Assembly: GCA_902772455.1 (NCBI GenBank)
Contig: CACYAW010000011.1
Location: 1 to 43,026 of the forward strand
From: an uncultured Bacteroidales bacterium
GTDB taxonomy: Bacteria > Bacteroidota > Bacteroidia > Bacteroidales > Muribaculaceae
DNA: 43,026 nt
Direction: 5' to 3'
Part shown: positions 16,679 through 25,396 of the stretch, piece by piece
Layout of the letters: each line of letters starts with the position of its first letter
Numbering within the stretch: the stretch's first letter is position 1
Notes under the pieces: model-generated
What the model was told of the DNA's origin: nothing
Databases searched by the model: none
Seen by the model: only the letters and a program-made list of their open reading frames with translations
Translations under genes and position numbers: made by a program

Positions 16679-17800
16679 TCAATACTGGTTGATTACCGCA
16701 GCGATAGCGCGGGCGTCATCGGGCGTGATGGGGTGGGCGATGGGCAGCGACACGATTTCGTCGGCCAGCCGTTCGGTAACGGGAAGAGGCGCGTGTTCAA
16801 GACCCTGGTAGCAGGGCTGCCTGTGGGGCGGGATGGCATAGTGGATGTCTGTGCCGATGCCCTGCCCGTCAAGATAGGCACGGAAGGCGTCCCGGCCTTC
16901 GGCACGCACGACGAATTGGTGCCACGTCTGCTTGATGTCTTCAAAGATGCACGGTGCCTTTACCCGTGGGTTGTCGATGCTGTCATGATAGGCTCGTGCA
17001 ACTGCCGCACGGGTGTCGTTCTCGTGTTCCAAGTAACGCAGTTTGACACGCAACATGGCCGCTTGAATCTCGTCAAGGCGGCAGTTAAAGCCCAAATAGA
17101 TATTGTGATAACGGCGGTCCGATCCATAGTTGGCCAGAGCCTTCACTGTGGCGGCCAGTGTACCGTCGTTGGTGACCACGGCGCCACCGTCACCCAGTGC
17201 TCCCAGATTCTTTGTGGGGTAGAAACTGATGCCGGCGACATCTCCCAATCCGCCAGTGACAAATGTGCCGTTCAGTCCAGCCGTGTTGCTTACCGCACCA
17301 ATGGCTTGGGCATTGTCCTCGATGATGCGCAAACCGTGCTGCCGGGCCACATTCATCAGCTCATTGTCCCAGCAGGGGGTGCCGTAGAGGTGCACGGGCA
17401 TGATGGCGCGGGTGCGTGATGTGATCATGCCCTCGAGCAAGCGGGAGTCCATGTTCATCGTGTCCTCCCTGATGTCGCACAGCACAGGCTTTAACCCGTT
17501 ATCACTGATGGCGAGAACGCTGGCGATATAAGTGTTGGCTGGCACAATGACCTCGTCGCCATCGTGCAAGACGCCCATTTCCTTGTATGCGCGCAAGATG
17601 AGCTTGAGCGCGTCGAGTCCGTTGCTCACGCACACACAGTACTGCGCCTGGCACAGTTGCGCAATCTCATGCTCGAGCAGTTCGGTCTGTTGGCCATGCA
17701 GGTAACGTCCGCTCTCGATCACGTCACAGGCTGCTGCCTTGAGTTCCTGCATAAAGGGCGCATTGGAGAGCGCGAGGTCCAGAAATGGGTATCTTTTCAT
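16679..17800 (-). CDS. DegT/DnrJ/EryC1/StrS aminotransferase, QdtB/FdtB-like
   Basis: A 373-residue PLP enzyme of the sugar aminotransferase family. SNGLDALKLIL and VIVPANTYIAS form the cofactor pocket, Asp162 in IIEDNAQAIG contacts the pyridine nitrogen, and Lys197 in FYPTKNLGALGDGG binds PLP. Together with rmlA and the neighbouring ketoisomerase-like cupins it most likely makes dTDP-3-amino-3,6-dideoxy-D-glucose or -galactose from the 3-keto sugar. The choice between the two cannot be read from sequence. It begins 15 nt after the upstream cupin gene. No N-acetyltransferase (QdtC/FdtC) is seen nearby. Confidence 0.9.
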   Translation of the reverse strand: MKRYPFLDLALSNAPFMQELKAAACDVIESGRYLHGQQTELLEHEIAQLCQAQYCVCVSNGLDALKLILRAYKEMGVLHDGDEVIVPANTYIASVLAISDNGLKPVLCDIREDTMNMDSRLLEGMITSRTRAIMPVHLYGTPCWDNELMNVARQHGLRIIEDNAQAIGAVSNTAGLNGTFVTGGLGDVAGISFYPTKNLGALGDGGAVVTNDGTLAATVKALANYGSDRRYHNIYLGFNCRLDEIQAAMLRVKLRYLEHENDTRAAVARAYHDSIDNPRVKAPCIFEDIKQTWHQFVVRAEGRDAFRAYLDGQGIGTDIHYAIPPHRQPCYQGLEHAPLPVTERLADEIVSLPIAHPITPDDARAIAAVINQY

Positions 17801-17815
17801 GTTTTTTATCGTTAA

Positions 17816-18274
17816 TTATTCGGTTTTCGTGCCTCTTTTCAAATTCAGGAAATCTTCATACTCCCTCACGTAGTCATTCTCATCAAAATGGTGTGATGCC
17901 AGGGCAAGACATACCGAGCCTGATGAGAAGTTTTGCAGCGTGCGCCAGATGCCGGGCACGACCAGCAGCCCCTGATAGGGCCTGTTGAGCGTGTAAGTCC
18001 GTTGATTAGAGCCGTCATCGACTGTCACGTCAAAGCTGCCGCTGATGGCGATGATGAACTCATGGCACGTGTAGTGGCTGTGTCCGCCGCGTTCGGCTCC
18101 ACCGGGCACGTCATAGATATAGAAAGTGCGTTGCAGGTCAAAGGGCAACTCCACACCGTTGTTGATGGCCGTGAGGTTGCCATTGGCATGCTCGTGGCGG
18201 TCAAGTGTGATGATCCGGCAGTCGTTGATGTTCGACTGGTTGTGGATCTTTATCTTTTCATCAATGCTATTCAT
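17816..18274 (-). CDS. dTDP-4-dehydro-6-deoxyglucose 3,4-ketoisomerase-like cupin (FdtA/QdtA family), complete histidine pair
   Basis: A 152-residue single-domain cupin. The family core FYIYDVPGGAERGGHSHYTCHEF carries both histidines of the active site (His65 and His67) and Tyr54; GSFDVTVDDG and VVPGIWRTLQNFS follow. FdtA/QdtA shift the keto group from C4 to C3 of dTDP-4-keto-6-deoxyglucose so that the aminotransferase can act. Its ATG overlaps the end of the upstream paralogue by 8 bp. It is the better candidate for the working isomerase of the pair. Confidence 0.85.
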   Translation of the reverse strand: MNSIDEKIKIHNQSNINDCRIITLDRHEHANGNLTAINNGVELPFDLQRTFYIYDVPGGAERGGHSHYTCHEFIIAISGSFDVTVDDGSNQRTYTLNRPYQGLLVVPGIWRTLQNFSSGSVCLALASHHFDENDYVREYEDFLNLKRGTKTE

Positions 18275-18701
18275 TCTTTTTGGGTTGTTCTTTGGAGAGT
18301 TTCAGGAATTGTTCAAAGTCGGAAATATAGTCGTTCTCGTCATAAGCGGTGCTGGTGAGCACCAAGGCCACCGAGTTGGTTGAAAAATTCTTGATGTGCC
18401 GCCAGGTCATGCGGGGGACGTAGAGTCCGATTTGCGGACGTGACATGTGGAACGTGATTTCCTCGTCTCCCGTGTGGAGCACCACATCAAAGCTGCCGCT
18501 CAAAGCCACCAGCAGTTCATCCTGCTCGATAAAGGCATGCCCATCGCGCCACATACCGCTAGGCACGTCATATATCCAGTAGTTGCGTTGCACGATAAAA
18601 GGCACGTGCTTGCCACTCTCGATAAAGGTGAGGTTGCCGCGCGGATCGTTAATCTTGGGCAACTCGATGAGTCGTGGTGTCCTGCTGAGGTCAATATCCA
18701 T
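18267..18701 (-). CDS. FdtA/QdtA-family cupin paralogue lacking the second active-site histidine
   Basis: A 144-residue protein with the same fold and motifs as its neighbour (LIELPKINDPRGNLTFIE, YWIYDVPSG, GSFDVVLHTGDEEITF, LYVPRMTWRHIKNFS). The active-site motif is WRDGHAFIEQ: His55 is kept but the second histidine is Phe57, and the usual RG is RD. It may be a partner subunit, have changed chemistry or be a decaying copy. The Met at 18701 matches the family start and comes 1 nt after the rmlA stop; a Met at 18716 would add five residues and overlap rmlA by 14 bp. Confidence 0.8.
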   Translation of the reverse strand: MDIDLSRTPRLIELPKINDPRGNLTFIESGKHVPFIVQRNYWIYDVPSGMWRDGHAFIEQDELLVALSGSFDVVLHTGDEEITFHMSRPQIGLYVPRMTWRHIKNFSTNSVALVLTSTAYDENDYISDFEQFLKLSKEQPKKNE

Positions 18702-18702
18702 A

Positions 18703-19578
18703 TTACTGTTGGGCAAGCTTAATCAGGTATTGGCCGTAATGGTTCTTTTTCATGGGCTCGGCAAGCTCAAGCAGTTTTTGGGCATCGATCCATCCCTTCC
18801 TGTAGGCGATTTCCTCAAGAGCTGCCACTTGGACTCCCTGCATGTTGACGATGGTGCCGATGAAGTTGGAGGCATCGACCATCGAGTCGCTGGTGCCCGT
18901 GTCAAGCCAAGCGAATCCGCGTCCCAGCGTTTGCACGTGGACACGGTCCTGGGCCAGGTATTCCTGGTTTACAGTGGTGATCTCGAGTTCGCCGCGGGCA
19001 CTGGGCTTGATGTGCTTGGCGATTTCCACCACATCGTTGGGGTAGAAATACAGTCCGGTCACAGCATAGTTGCTCTTGGGGTGCTCGGGTTTTTCCTCCA
19101 GACTTGTTGCCTTGCCGTGGTCATCAAAGGCGACCACGCCGAAACGGTTGGGATCTTTCACTGCATAGGCCCACAATGTGCACACGTTCTCACGCTCGGT
19201 ACGCTCCACGGCTTCGAGAAGCATCTGGGTGAAGCTTTGCCCGTAGAAGATGTTGTCGCCAAGCACAAGACAAACGTTATCTTTACCGACGAACTCCTCG
19301 CCGATGATGAAAGCCTGGGCCAAGCCCTCGGGGCGTGGCTGCTCAGCGTATTCGAAGTGCACGCCGATGTCGTTGCCGTCACCCAGCAGCCTCTTGAACA
19401 TGGGCAGATCCTGGGGCGTGGAGATAATCAGAATCTCGCGGATGCCAGCCAGCATCAGCACCGAGATGGGATAATAGACCATCGGCTTGTCATAGATGGG
19501 TATCAGTTGTTTGGAGATACCTTTGGTCACGGGATAAAGCCGTGTGCCAGAGCCTCCTGCCAGTACAATTCCTTTCAT
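18703..19578 (-). CDS. rmlA: Glucose-1-phosphate thymidylyltransferase
   Basis: A 291-residue nucleotidyltransferase, typical RmlA length. The N-terminal loop [18 protein letters not shown] binds d[12 protein letters not shown] the metal, and [23 protein letters not shown] and GFAWLDTGT are standard RmlA motifs. It makes dTDP-glucose, the precursor for the sugars of this operon and for rhamnose (rmlC at 5015). It is first of the five-gene operon ending at 15604; rmlB, needed for the next step, is outside the window. Confidence 0.95.
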   Translation of the reverse strand: MKGIVLAGGSGTRLYPVTKGISKQLIPIYDKPMVYYPISVLMLAGIREILIISTPQDLPMFKRLLGDGNDIGVHFEYAEQPRPEGLAQAFIIGEEFVGKDNVCLVLGDNIFYGQSFTQMLLEAVERTERENVCTLWAYAVKDPNRFGVVAFDDHGKATSLEEKPEHPKSNYAVTGLYFYPNDVVEIAKHIKPSARGELEITTVNQEYLAQDRVHVQTLGRGFAWLDTGTSDSMVDASNFIGTIVNMQGVQVAALEEIAYRKGWIDAQKLLELAEPMKKNHYGQYLIKLAQQ

Positions 19579-19958
19579 ACCGTAATTGTCTTTTAGTCGT
19601 TTTTGTTGCTTTTAACTTGCGAAGTTACAAACTTTTTCACAACACGCCAAGCAATCAGCCTGAAAAAATAAGGCTGTTGTTTCTTGAAGTGCAATTATCA
19701 AACGAAGCCTGGGGTGGTGTAAATAGTTTTTTTTAGGGGCAATGGCCGGTTACGGATTGTATCATGAGGTCTCAGGATGATGAAAAATCATCACTTTTTA
19801 GGCTGAAAGTGTCAAAAAATCTAAACAGGGCTTGAAAAATCGAAAATTTGTTAGCGATTTATAGTGCCTGCGTGACATATTTGCAGTACTTTTGTTGCCG
19901 TAAAAGCTAAAAGTGTAAAAAAGATTGTTTAACTGTTATACAAACCAATATTCTAACA
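19579..19958. promoter_or_regulatory. Intergenic region with divergent promoters of rmlA and pfp
   Basis: 380 bp without a convincing gene. On the minus strand TAACTTCG (19627-19620), with TTGG about 20 bp further upstream, is a weak promoter for the rmlA operon. On the plus strand TACTTTTG (19887-19894) serves pfp, 64 nt before its ATG. Two small hairpins are present: CAGCCT/AGGCTG (19656-19676) followed by TTGTTT, and GATGAT/ATCATC (19776-19792) followed by ACTTTTT. They may be terminators or leader structures. Confidence 0.5.
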
Positions 19959-21617
19959 ATGACTGATAATAAGAGTTTTCTAGAGCAAATGAGGCTTACT
20001 TACAGGCCTAAGCTCCCCGTTACGCTCAGGTGCCCGGTGCGTGCTGTCGAGGGTGAACCCACGCAGTCGGTGGCCGATCAAGAAGCCATCAAATCCCTGT
20101 TCCCCTGCACTTACGGCATGCCTCAATTGACCTTTGAGCGCGACGACTCAGCGATGCCGCCCGAGAAACCCTTCAACGTGGGTGTGATTTTGAGTGGTGG
20201 TCAGGCTCCTGGCGGTCACAACGTGATCTGCGGCCTGTATGATGGCATCAAGGCGCTGAACAAGTATTGCCGCCTGTTTGGCTTTATGGGTGGTCCCAAC
20301 GGTCTGGTCAAGCACCGTTACATTGAATTAACAGGAGACCTCATTGAGCAATACCGCAATACTGGCGGTTTTGACATGATTGGTTCGGGCCGCACCAAGC
20401 TTGAGAAGCCCGAGCAGTTCGAGGCAGGTCTGCAGATCCTGCGCGAGCTCAAAATCGTTGCTCTGGTGATTATTGGCGGCGATGACAGCAACACCAATGC
20501 TGCTCAGCTTGCCGAGTACTATAAGGCTCATGATGCAGGTGTTCAGGTAATCGGCGTTCCCAAGACCATTGACGGTGACCTCAAGAATGAGCACATCGAG
20601 ATTTCCTTTGGTTTTGACACCGCTACCAAGGTTTATAGCGAACTTATCGGCAACGTTGCACGTGACTGTAACTCTGCCAAGAAATACTGGCACTTCATGA
20701 AGCTCATGGGCCGTTCGGCTTCACACATCGCTCTTGAATGCGCATTGCAGACACGTCCCAACTATTGCATTATCAGTGAAGAGGTCGAGGCGCGCAACAT
20801 GACGTTGCACGACATTGCCGAGGAGATTGCCGACATCGTTGTCAAGCGCCACGACATGGGCATGGACTATGGTACCGTCCTCGTGCCTGAGGGCATTGTC
20901 GAGTTTGTCCCCACGATGAAGAAACTCATCGCCGAGCTCAACGAGATGCTCACCAAGTTCCCCGAGATTCCCACGCTGCGTGACGAGGCTCAGAGCGAAT
21001 TTGTGCGTGAACACCTCAGCGATGAGACCCGTGATATCTATGACTCGCTGCCCGAAGACGTGGCCCGTCAGCTTGCGATGGACCGTGACGAGCACGGCAA
21101 CGTGATGGTGTCGCAGATCGAGTCCGAACGCCTGCTCAGCCGCATGGTGGCCCACGTGCTTGACGTGCGTGCCGAGGCTGGAGAAATTGATCGCATCAAG
21201 TTCAAGACGCAGCACCACTTCTTCGGCTATGAAGGCCGCTGCTCGTTCCCCTCGAACTTTGACGCCGACTACTGCTACTCTCTGGGTTACAACGCATCGC
21301 ACCTCATCTTTGTCGGTGCCACGGGTTACATGTCGGCCATTACCCACCTGGGCCGCAAGGCTCAAGACTGGGTGGCCTGTGGTGTGCCCATCACGATGAT
21401 GATGAATATGGAGCGTCGTTCCGGTAAGGACAAGCCTGTTATCCGCAAGGCGTTGGTGGACCTTGAAGGTGCTCCTTTCAAGCACTTCGTCGAGAACCGT
21501 GAACAATGGGCGCTGGAGACCTGCTACATCTATCCTGGCCCCATCCAGTTCTTCGGTCCTGAGGAATTGTGCGACAAGACCACTTACACCCTGTTCTTCG
21601 AGCAGTTCGGTAAGTGA
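19959..21617 (+). CDS. pfp: Diphosphate--fructose-6-phosphate 1-phosphotransferase
   Basis: A 552-residue phosphofructokinase of the long PPi-dependent class. The donor loop is GGDDS (173-177) rather than the GGDGS/T of ATP enzymes, and PKTIDGDL (201-208) and MGRSASH (250-256) match PFP. It performs reversible phosphorylation of fructose-6-phosphate with pyrophosphate in glycolysis, in the cytoplasm. Codon use (GGT, CTC, AAG, CGT) suggests high expression. It is monocistronic, with its own -7 box and a strong terminator. Confidence 0.95.
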   Translation: MTDNKSFLEQMRLTYRPKLPVTLRCPVRAVEGEPTQSVADQEAIKSLFPCTYGMPQLTFERDDSAMPPEKPFNVGVILSGGQAPGGHNVICGLYDGIKALNKYCRLFGFMGGPNGLVKHRYIELTGDLIEQYRNTGGFDMIGSGRTKLEKPEQFEAGLQILRELKIVALVIIGGDDSNTNAAQLAEYYKAHDAGVQVIGVPKTIDGDLKNEHIEISFGFDTATKVYSELIGNVARDCNSAKKYWHFMKLMGRSASHIALECALQTRPNYCIISEEVEARNMTLHDIAEEIADIVVKRHDMGMDYGTVLVPEGIVEFVPTMKKLIAELNEMLTKFPEIPTLRDEAQSEFVREHLSDETRDIYDSLPEDVARQLAMDRDEHGNVMVSQIESERLLSRMVAHVLDVRAEAGEIDRIKFKTQHHFFGYEGRCSFPSNFDADYCYSLGYNASHLIFVGATGYMSAITHLGRKAQDWVACGVPITMMMNMERRSGKDKPVIRKALVDLEGAPFKHFVENREQWALETCYIYPGPIQFFGPEELCDKTTYTLFFEQFGK

Positions 21618-21686
21618 TTCATCCGGCTTCCAGCTCCTGAGGAGAAATCCGTCAGGACTTCAAGCAATAACTTCTAAACAGCTTGC

Positions 21687-21723
21687 TCCCCGTCCCTGGT
21701 GTTCAGGAGGCGGGGATTTTTTT
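21687..21723 (+). terminator. Terminator of pfp
   Basis: TCCCCGTCCCTGG pairs imperfectly with CAGGAGGCGGGGA and is followed by seven T residues. Confidence 0.85.
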
Positions 21724-21836
21724 GGGAAGCGGGGTTCTTGCCGATTTGGGGTTTCCCGATGCAATATTCTCACGCGGTTTGCGTTTTCATCATTAGATAT
21801 AATTAGTCAATAGCATTAAATAAAATAGAGATAATC

Positions 21837-22445
21837 ATGTTCTCAGGAATCGTGGAAGAAGCGGCCCGTGTGGTCGCATTGCGCAAGGACGGCGGAAATC
21901 TGCACATCACGCTCAAGTGCAGTTTCACCGATGAGTTGAAAATAGATCAGAGTGTGTCACACAACGGCGTGTGCCTCACTGTCGTGGCACTGCCGGGTGA
22001 CGGGACTTACACCGTGACGGCCATCCAGGAGACCCTGGACCGCAGCAACCTGGGCTTGCTCAAGGTGGGCGACGAGGTGAACGTGGAACGCTCGATGCTC
22101 ATTCAGGGCCGTCTCGACGGACACATCGTGCAGGGCCACGTGGACCAGACGGCGGTGTGCACCGATGTCAAGGAAGTTGACGGCAGCCACTACTTCACTT
22201 TCAAGTATGAGGTGGCTCCCGAAATGGCCCGTAAAGGCTATGTCACCGTCGAGAAGGGCAGTGTGACCGTCAACGGCGTGTCGCTCACCGTGTGCAACAG
22301 CGAGCAGGACACTTTCCAGGTCGCTATCATCCCTTATACCCGCGAGATCACCAACTTCCACTGCATTGAGGTGGGCACGGTGGTCAATCTGGAATTTGAC
22401 ATCATCGGCAAGTATCTGGCTCGTTTGATGGAGTTTGCCATCTGA
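21837..22445 (+). CDS. ribE: Riboflavin synthase, alpha subunit
   Basis: A 202-residue protein with the signature start MFSGIVEE and two homologous lumazine-binding barrels (about 1-90 and 97-185), marked by SHNGVCLTV and VNGVSLTV, and by GHIVQGHVDQ at the domain junction. It dismutates two 6,7-dimethyl-8-ribityllumazine molecules to riboflavin. No FMN riboswitch-like leader is seen. The metallophosphoesterase gene begins 10 nt after it. Confidence 0.95.
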   Translation: MFSGIVEEAARVVALRKDGGNLHITLKCSFTDELKIDQSVSHNGVCLTVVALPGDGTYTVTAIQETLDRSNLGLLKVGDEVNVERSMLIQGRLDGHIVQGHVDQTAVCTDVKEVDGSHYFTFKYEVAPEMARKGYVTVEKGSVTVNGVSLTVCNSEQDTFQVAIIPYTREITNFHCIEVGTVVNLEFDIIGKYLARLMEFAI

Positions 22446-22455
22446 AGTGTAGCCC

Positions 22456-22950
22456 ATGAAGAAGATTGGCCTGATCAGTGACACGCACGCATGGTGGGAC
22501 GACCGCTATGCACAGCATTTTGCCGACTGTGACGAGGTGTGGCATGCCGGAGACATCGGCAGTGATGACCTGGCCGACAGGCTTGAGGCCATCGCCCCAG
22601 TGTTCAGGGCTGTGTGTGGCAATGTGGACGGTGGTAGTCTGCGACGACGTTTCAAGGAGATGGAAATCTTTGAGGTTGAGGGCGTGAAGGTGGTGATGAC
22701 CCACATCGGCGGCTATCCGGGCAAGTATGCCCCCGGCATCAAGTCGCGCCTTGAACTGTCTCGCCCCAAACTGTTCGTGTGCGGACACAGCCATATCCTC
22801 AAAATCATGCCCGACCGTGCACTGGGCTGCCTTGTGGTTAATCCGGGGGCTGCGGGTGTGCAGGGATGGCAAGTGGTGCGCACGCTGGTAACGCTGACAC
22901 TCGATCAGGGAAATATCACCCATGCACAGGTTATTGAATTAGGAAAATGA
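22456..22950 (+). CDS. YfcE/MJ0936-type metallophosphoesterase
   Basis: A 164-residue protein with all the metal ligands of the family: SDTH (Asp9, His11), HAGD (Asp33), GNVD (Asn56), THIGG (His83) and CGHSH (His111, His113). Members hydrolyse phosphodiesters or phosphomonoesters in vitro; the natural substrate is unknown. Co-transcribed with riboflavin synthase; its stop overlaps the next start (ATGA). Confidence 0.9.
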   Translation: MKKIGLISDTHAWWDDRYAQHFADCDEVWHAGDIGSDDLADRLEAIAPVFRAVCGNVDGGSLRRRFKEMEIFEVEGVKVVMTHIGGYPGKYAPGIKSRLELSRPKLFVCGHSHILKIMPDRALGCLVVNPGAAGVQGWQVVRTLVTLTLDQGNITHAQVIELGK

Positions 22951-23438
22951 AAAAGATATTATACTTATTGATAGCGCTGCTGGCCGTTGTGCTGCCCTCA
23001 TGCCACAGCAATGAGCAGAATTACCGTGAGGCTTACGAGAAGGCGGTCGAGCGGCGCAAGACGGGCATTGGGGCCGAGACCTATGCCAAGATTGAGGCCG
23101 AGCGGCAGCGCTACACGCATGTCATCAACGGTGACAGTGTGAGAATGGTGTATATGAACACCAATGTGGCTATCGACTCGACCGACCAAGCCAAAACCTA
23201 TAACGTTGTGGTCGCTTCGTTCACCCAGCGCATCAATGCCAAGAGCTACCGTGACCGGCTGCGTGAGGAGTGCGGTTTCCCCAGCTACGTCCTGTTTGGC
23301 GGGCCCGATAAGCTGTACTATGTCATCCTGCAAGGTTTCGACGACAAGGAGTCGGCAGCCGCATTGCTCCATGACCTGGACAAAAAGGTGAAAATGAAGA
23401 TATTGGAGCCGTTGCCCTGGATCCTGTGCAAGCTGTAG
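22947..23438 (+). CDS. SPOR-domain lipoprotein
   Basis: A 163-residue lipoprotein with lipobox LPSC (Cys19). A charged helical segment follows (EAYEKAVERRKTGIGAETYAKIEAERQR), then a C-terminal SPOR-like domain (KTYNVVVASFTQRINAKSYRDRLREECGF, LYYVILQGFDDKESAAALLHDL). It is expected at the inner face of the outer membrane, binding septal peptidoglycan. The start is fixed by the ATGA overlap with the phosphoesterase gene. A terminator hairpin follows the stop. Confidence 0.85.
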   Translation: MKKILYLLIALLAVVLPSCHSNEQNYREAYEKAVERRKTGIGAETYAKIEAERQRYTHVINGDSVRMVYMNTNVAIDSTDQAKTYNVVVASFTQRINAKSYRDRLREECGFPSYVLFGGPDKLYYVILQGFDDKESAAALLHDLDKKVKMKILEPLPWILCKL

Positions 23439-23465
23439 CCCCATGGCGTCAGTTCTTATAGTGAT

Positions 23466-23500
23466 AAAATCCTGCTCCGTTTTTTGCGGGGTGGGATTTA
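23466..23500 (+). terminator. Hairpin after the SPOR lipoprotein, overlapping the phoH promoter
   Basis: AAATCCTGCTCCG pairs with CGGGGTGGGATTT using G-U pairs; the loop is TTTTTTG. The loop bases double as the -33 element of the phoH promoter. Confidence 0.6.
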
Positions 23501-23513
23501 TTGTGTAATTTTG
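23483..23513 (+). promoter_or_regulatory. phoH-ubiE promoter (TTTG, N19, TAATTTTG)
   Basis: TTTG at 23483-23486 lies in the loop of the preceding hairpin, and TAATTTTG at 23506-23513 is exactly 19 bp on. The start codon is 25 nt downstream. Confidence 0.8.
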
Positions 23514-23538
23514 TGGGTAGAATTATTAAGGTTTTTGA

Positions 23539-24543
23539 ATGATCGAACGGCACATTATCATTGACAACGTGGATCCCGTGACTTTCTACGGGGTGAACAA
23601 CAGTAACATACAACTTATCCGCAACCTGTACCCGAAACTTCGCATGGCGGCACGTGGCAGTGTCATCACGGTGATTGGCGATGACGCCGAGACATCTGAT
23701 TTTGAGCAGAAAATCCACTCCCTTGCCGACTATTGCGCCCAATACAACACCTTGCCCGAGGATGTCATCATCGACACCATCAAGGGGATGCCCCCCAAGC
23801 AGTTGAAGATGGACGATGTCATCGTGTATGGTGTGAACGGCAAGCCCATCAGCGGGCGCACGCCCAACCAGCAACTGCTGGTTAAAACCTTCATGCACAA
23901 TGATTTGACCTTTGCGCTAGGCCCTGCCGGAACGGGTAAGACCTATCTGGCCGTGGCTCTTGCCGTGCGTGCGCTCAAGAACCGTGAGGTGCGCAAGATC
24001 ATCCTCTCTCGCCCCGCAGTCGAGGCTGGCGAGAAGCTGGGTTTCCTGCCTGGCGACATGAAGGACAAGATCGACCCCTACCTGCAGCCGCTCTATGACG
24101 CGCTCGAGGATATGATACCGCAAGCCAAACTCAAGGAGTACATGGAAAACAACGTCATCCAGATTGCTCCGCTGGCCTTCATGCGAGGGCGCACGCTCAA
24201 CGATGCCATCATCGTGCTCGACGAGGCCCAGAACACCACGACACACCAGATTAAGATGTTTCTCACCCGACTGGGTATGGGTTCCAAGATGATTGTCACC
24301 GGCGATACCACCCAGATTGACTTGCCCCGCAGCGTCACTTCGGGTCTGATTCACTCACTGCGTGTGCTGGATGGCGTGAAAGGCATCGGCAAGGTAGAGT
24401 TTGAGAAGAAGGACATCGTGCGCCATCAGCTGGTGCAGCGCATTGTCGAAGCCTATGAACGCTTCCAGGAGGAGAACAAACTCTATAATGCCGAACGGCG
24501 CGAGGGACGCGACGATTACAAGGAGCAAGACCGACAGGCATGA
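23539..24543 (+). CDS. PhoH-family ATPase
   Basis: A 334-residue protein of the PhoH/YbeZ type. Residues 1-100 form the small N-terminal domain and 110-320 the P-loop domain, with Walker A GPAGTGKT at 128-135 and Walker B IIVLDEAQN around 222-230, followed by GDTTQIDLP. The family is linked to RNA metabolism and ribosome maturation, often next to ybeY, which is not seen here. Instead it overlaps ubiE by 4 bp (ATGA). Confidence 0.93.
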   Translation: MIERHIIIDNVDPVTFYGVNNSNIQLIRNLYPKLRMAARGSVITVIGDDAETSDFEQKIHSLADYCAQYNTLPEDVIIDTIKGMPPKQLKMDDVIVYGVNGKPISGRTPNQQLLVKTFMHNDLTFALGPAGTGKTYLAVALAVRALKNREVRKIILSRPAVEAGEKLGFLPGDMKDKIDPYLQPLYDALEDMIPQAKLKEYMENNVIQIAPLAFMRGRTLNDAIIVLDEAQNTTTHQIKMFLTRLGMGSKMIVTGDTTQIDLPRSVTSGLIHSLRVLDGVKGIGKVEFEKKDIVRHQLVQRIVEAYERFQEENKLYNAERREGRDDYKEQDRQA

Positions 24544-25292
24544 CTGGTGATAAAGGGAATAGGGTAGAGCAGGTCACCCCGTACGGCAGTGACGGCTCGG
24601 CAAAGACCGAACAAGTCAGGCAGATGTTTGACAGCATTGCCCCGGCCTATGACTTCATGAACCGGGCTATGACCATGGGAATCGACATCTGGTGGCGTCG
24701 CTTGGCTGTCCAGCGATTGAAGCGCAAGAAACCATCCACCGTTCTTGATGTGGCCACAGGCACCGGTGACTTTGCCATACAGCTGCACCAGTCCTTGCAC
24801 CCGCGGCACATCATGGGCATTGACCTGTCACAAGGCATGCTCGACGAGGCGCGGCGCAAGGTGAAGGAAAAAGGGTTGGATAATGATATTAGCTTTGAGC
24901 AGGGCGACTGCATGGCGCTGACGATGGGGAATGAAACGTTCGATGCCGTGACGGTGGCCTTCGGGGTGCGCAATTTCGAGCATCTGCAGCAAGGCTATCG
25001 GGAGATGGCGCGTGTGCTCAAGCCAGGCGGCATGTTGTGTGTGCTGGAATTGTCCACACCCACTAATCCGCTGATCCGCTGGTTCTATAACCTGTACACC
25101 CTGCACATCATCCCATGGATCGGTTCCATGAAGAGCGGGGACAAGAGCGCCTATCGCTACCTGCCCAAGAGCATCGCCGCCGTCCCCCAGGGTGACGACA
25201 TGCTGCAGCTGATGCGCAACGCAGGCTTGCGTTCGACTCAATTCAAGCGTCTCACGCTGGGCACCTGCACCATCTACACCGCTGTGAAATAG
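24540..25292 (+). CDS. ubiE: Demethylmenaquinone methyltransferase (UbiE/MenG)
   Basis: A 250-residue SAM-dependent methylase. MFDSIAPAYDFMNRAMTMGIDIWWR is the family N-terminus, LDVATGTGD (69-77) is motif I, GIDLSQGMLDEARRK motif II, and AFGVRNFEHLQQGYREMARVLKPGG the late motif. In an anaerobic Bacteroidales it would perform the last step of menaquinone synthesis. The N-terminus carries about 20 extra residues. Coupled to phoH by the ATGA overlap. No T-tailed hairpin follows; instead an array of TCTAGA units lies beyond. Confidence 0.93.
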   Translation: MTGDKGNRVEQVTPYGSDGSAKTEQVRQMFDSIAPAYDFMNRAMTMGIDIWWRRLAVQRLKRKKPSTVLDVATGTGDFAIQLHQSLHPRHIMGIDLSQGMLDEARRKVKEKGLDNDISFEQGDCMALTMGNETFDAVTVAFGVRNFEHLQQGYREMARVLKPGGMLCVLELSTPTNPLIRWFYNLYTLHIIPWIGSMKSGDKSAYRYLPKSIAAVPQGDDMLQLMRNAGLRSTQFKRLTLGTCTIYTAVK

Positions 25293-25315
25293 CTGTTTCT
25301 ATCTTTTCAAGATAG

Positions 25316-25387
25316 TCTAGATAATCTAGAACCTCTAGAATCTCTAGAATCTCTAGAATCTCTAGAATCTCTAGAATCTCTAGAGGC
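25316..25387. repeat. Tandem array of eight 9-bp units with palindromic TCTAGA core
   Basis: Units have the form TCTAGA plus three bases: TAA, ACC, then ATC five times, then GGC. It sits between convergent ubiE and the permease gene. Five identical neighbouring units suggest recent slippage. Confidence 0.95.
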
Positions 25388-25396
25388 TCCAGGGTA

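Noticed and set aside
20721-21506. 261-codon minus-strand frame inside pfp
   Set aside because: Antisense shadow of pfp with no motif or promoter.
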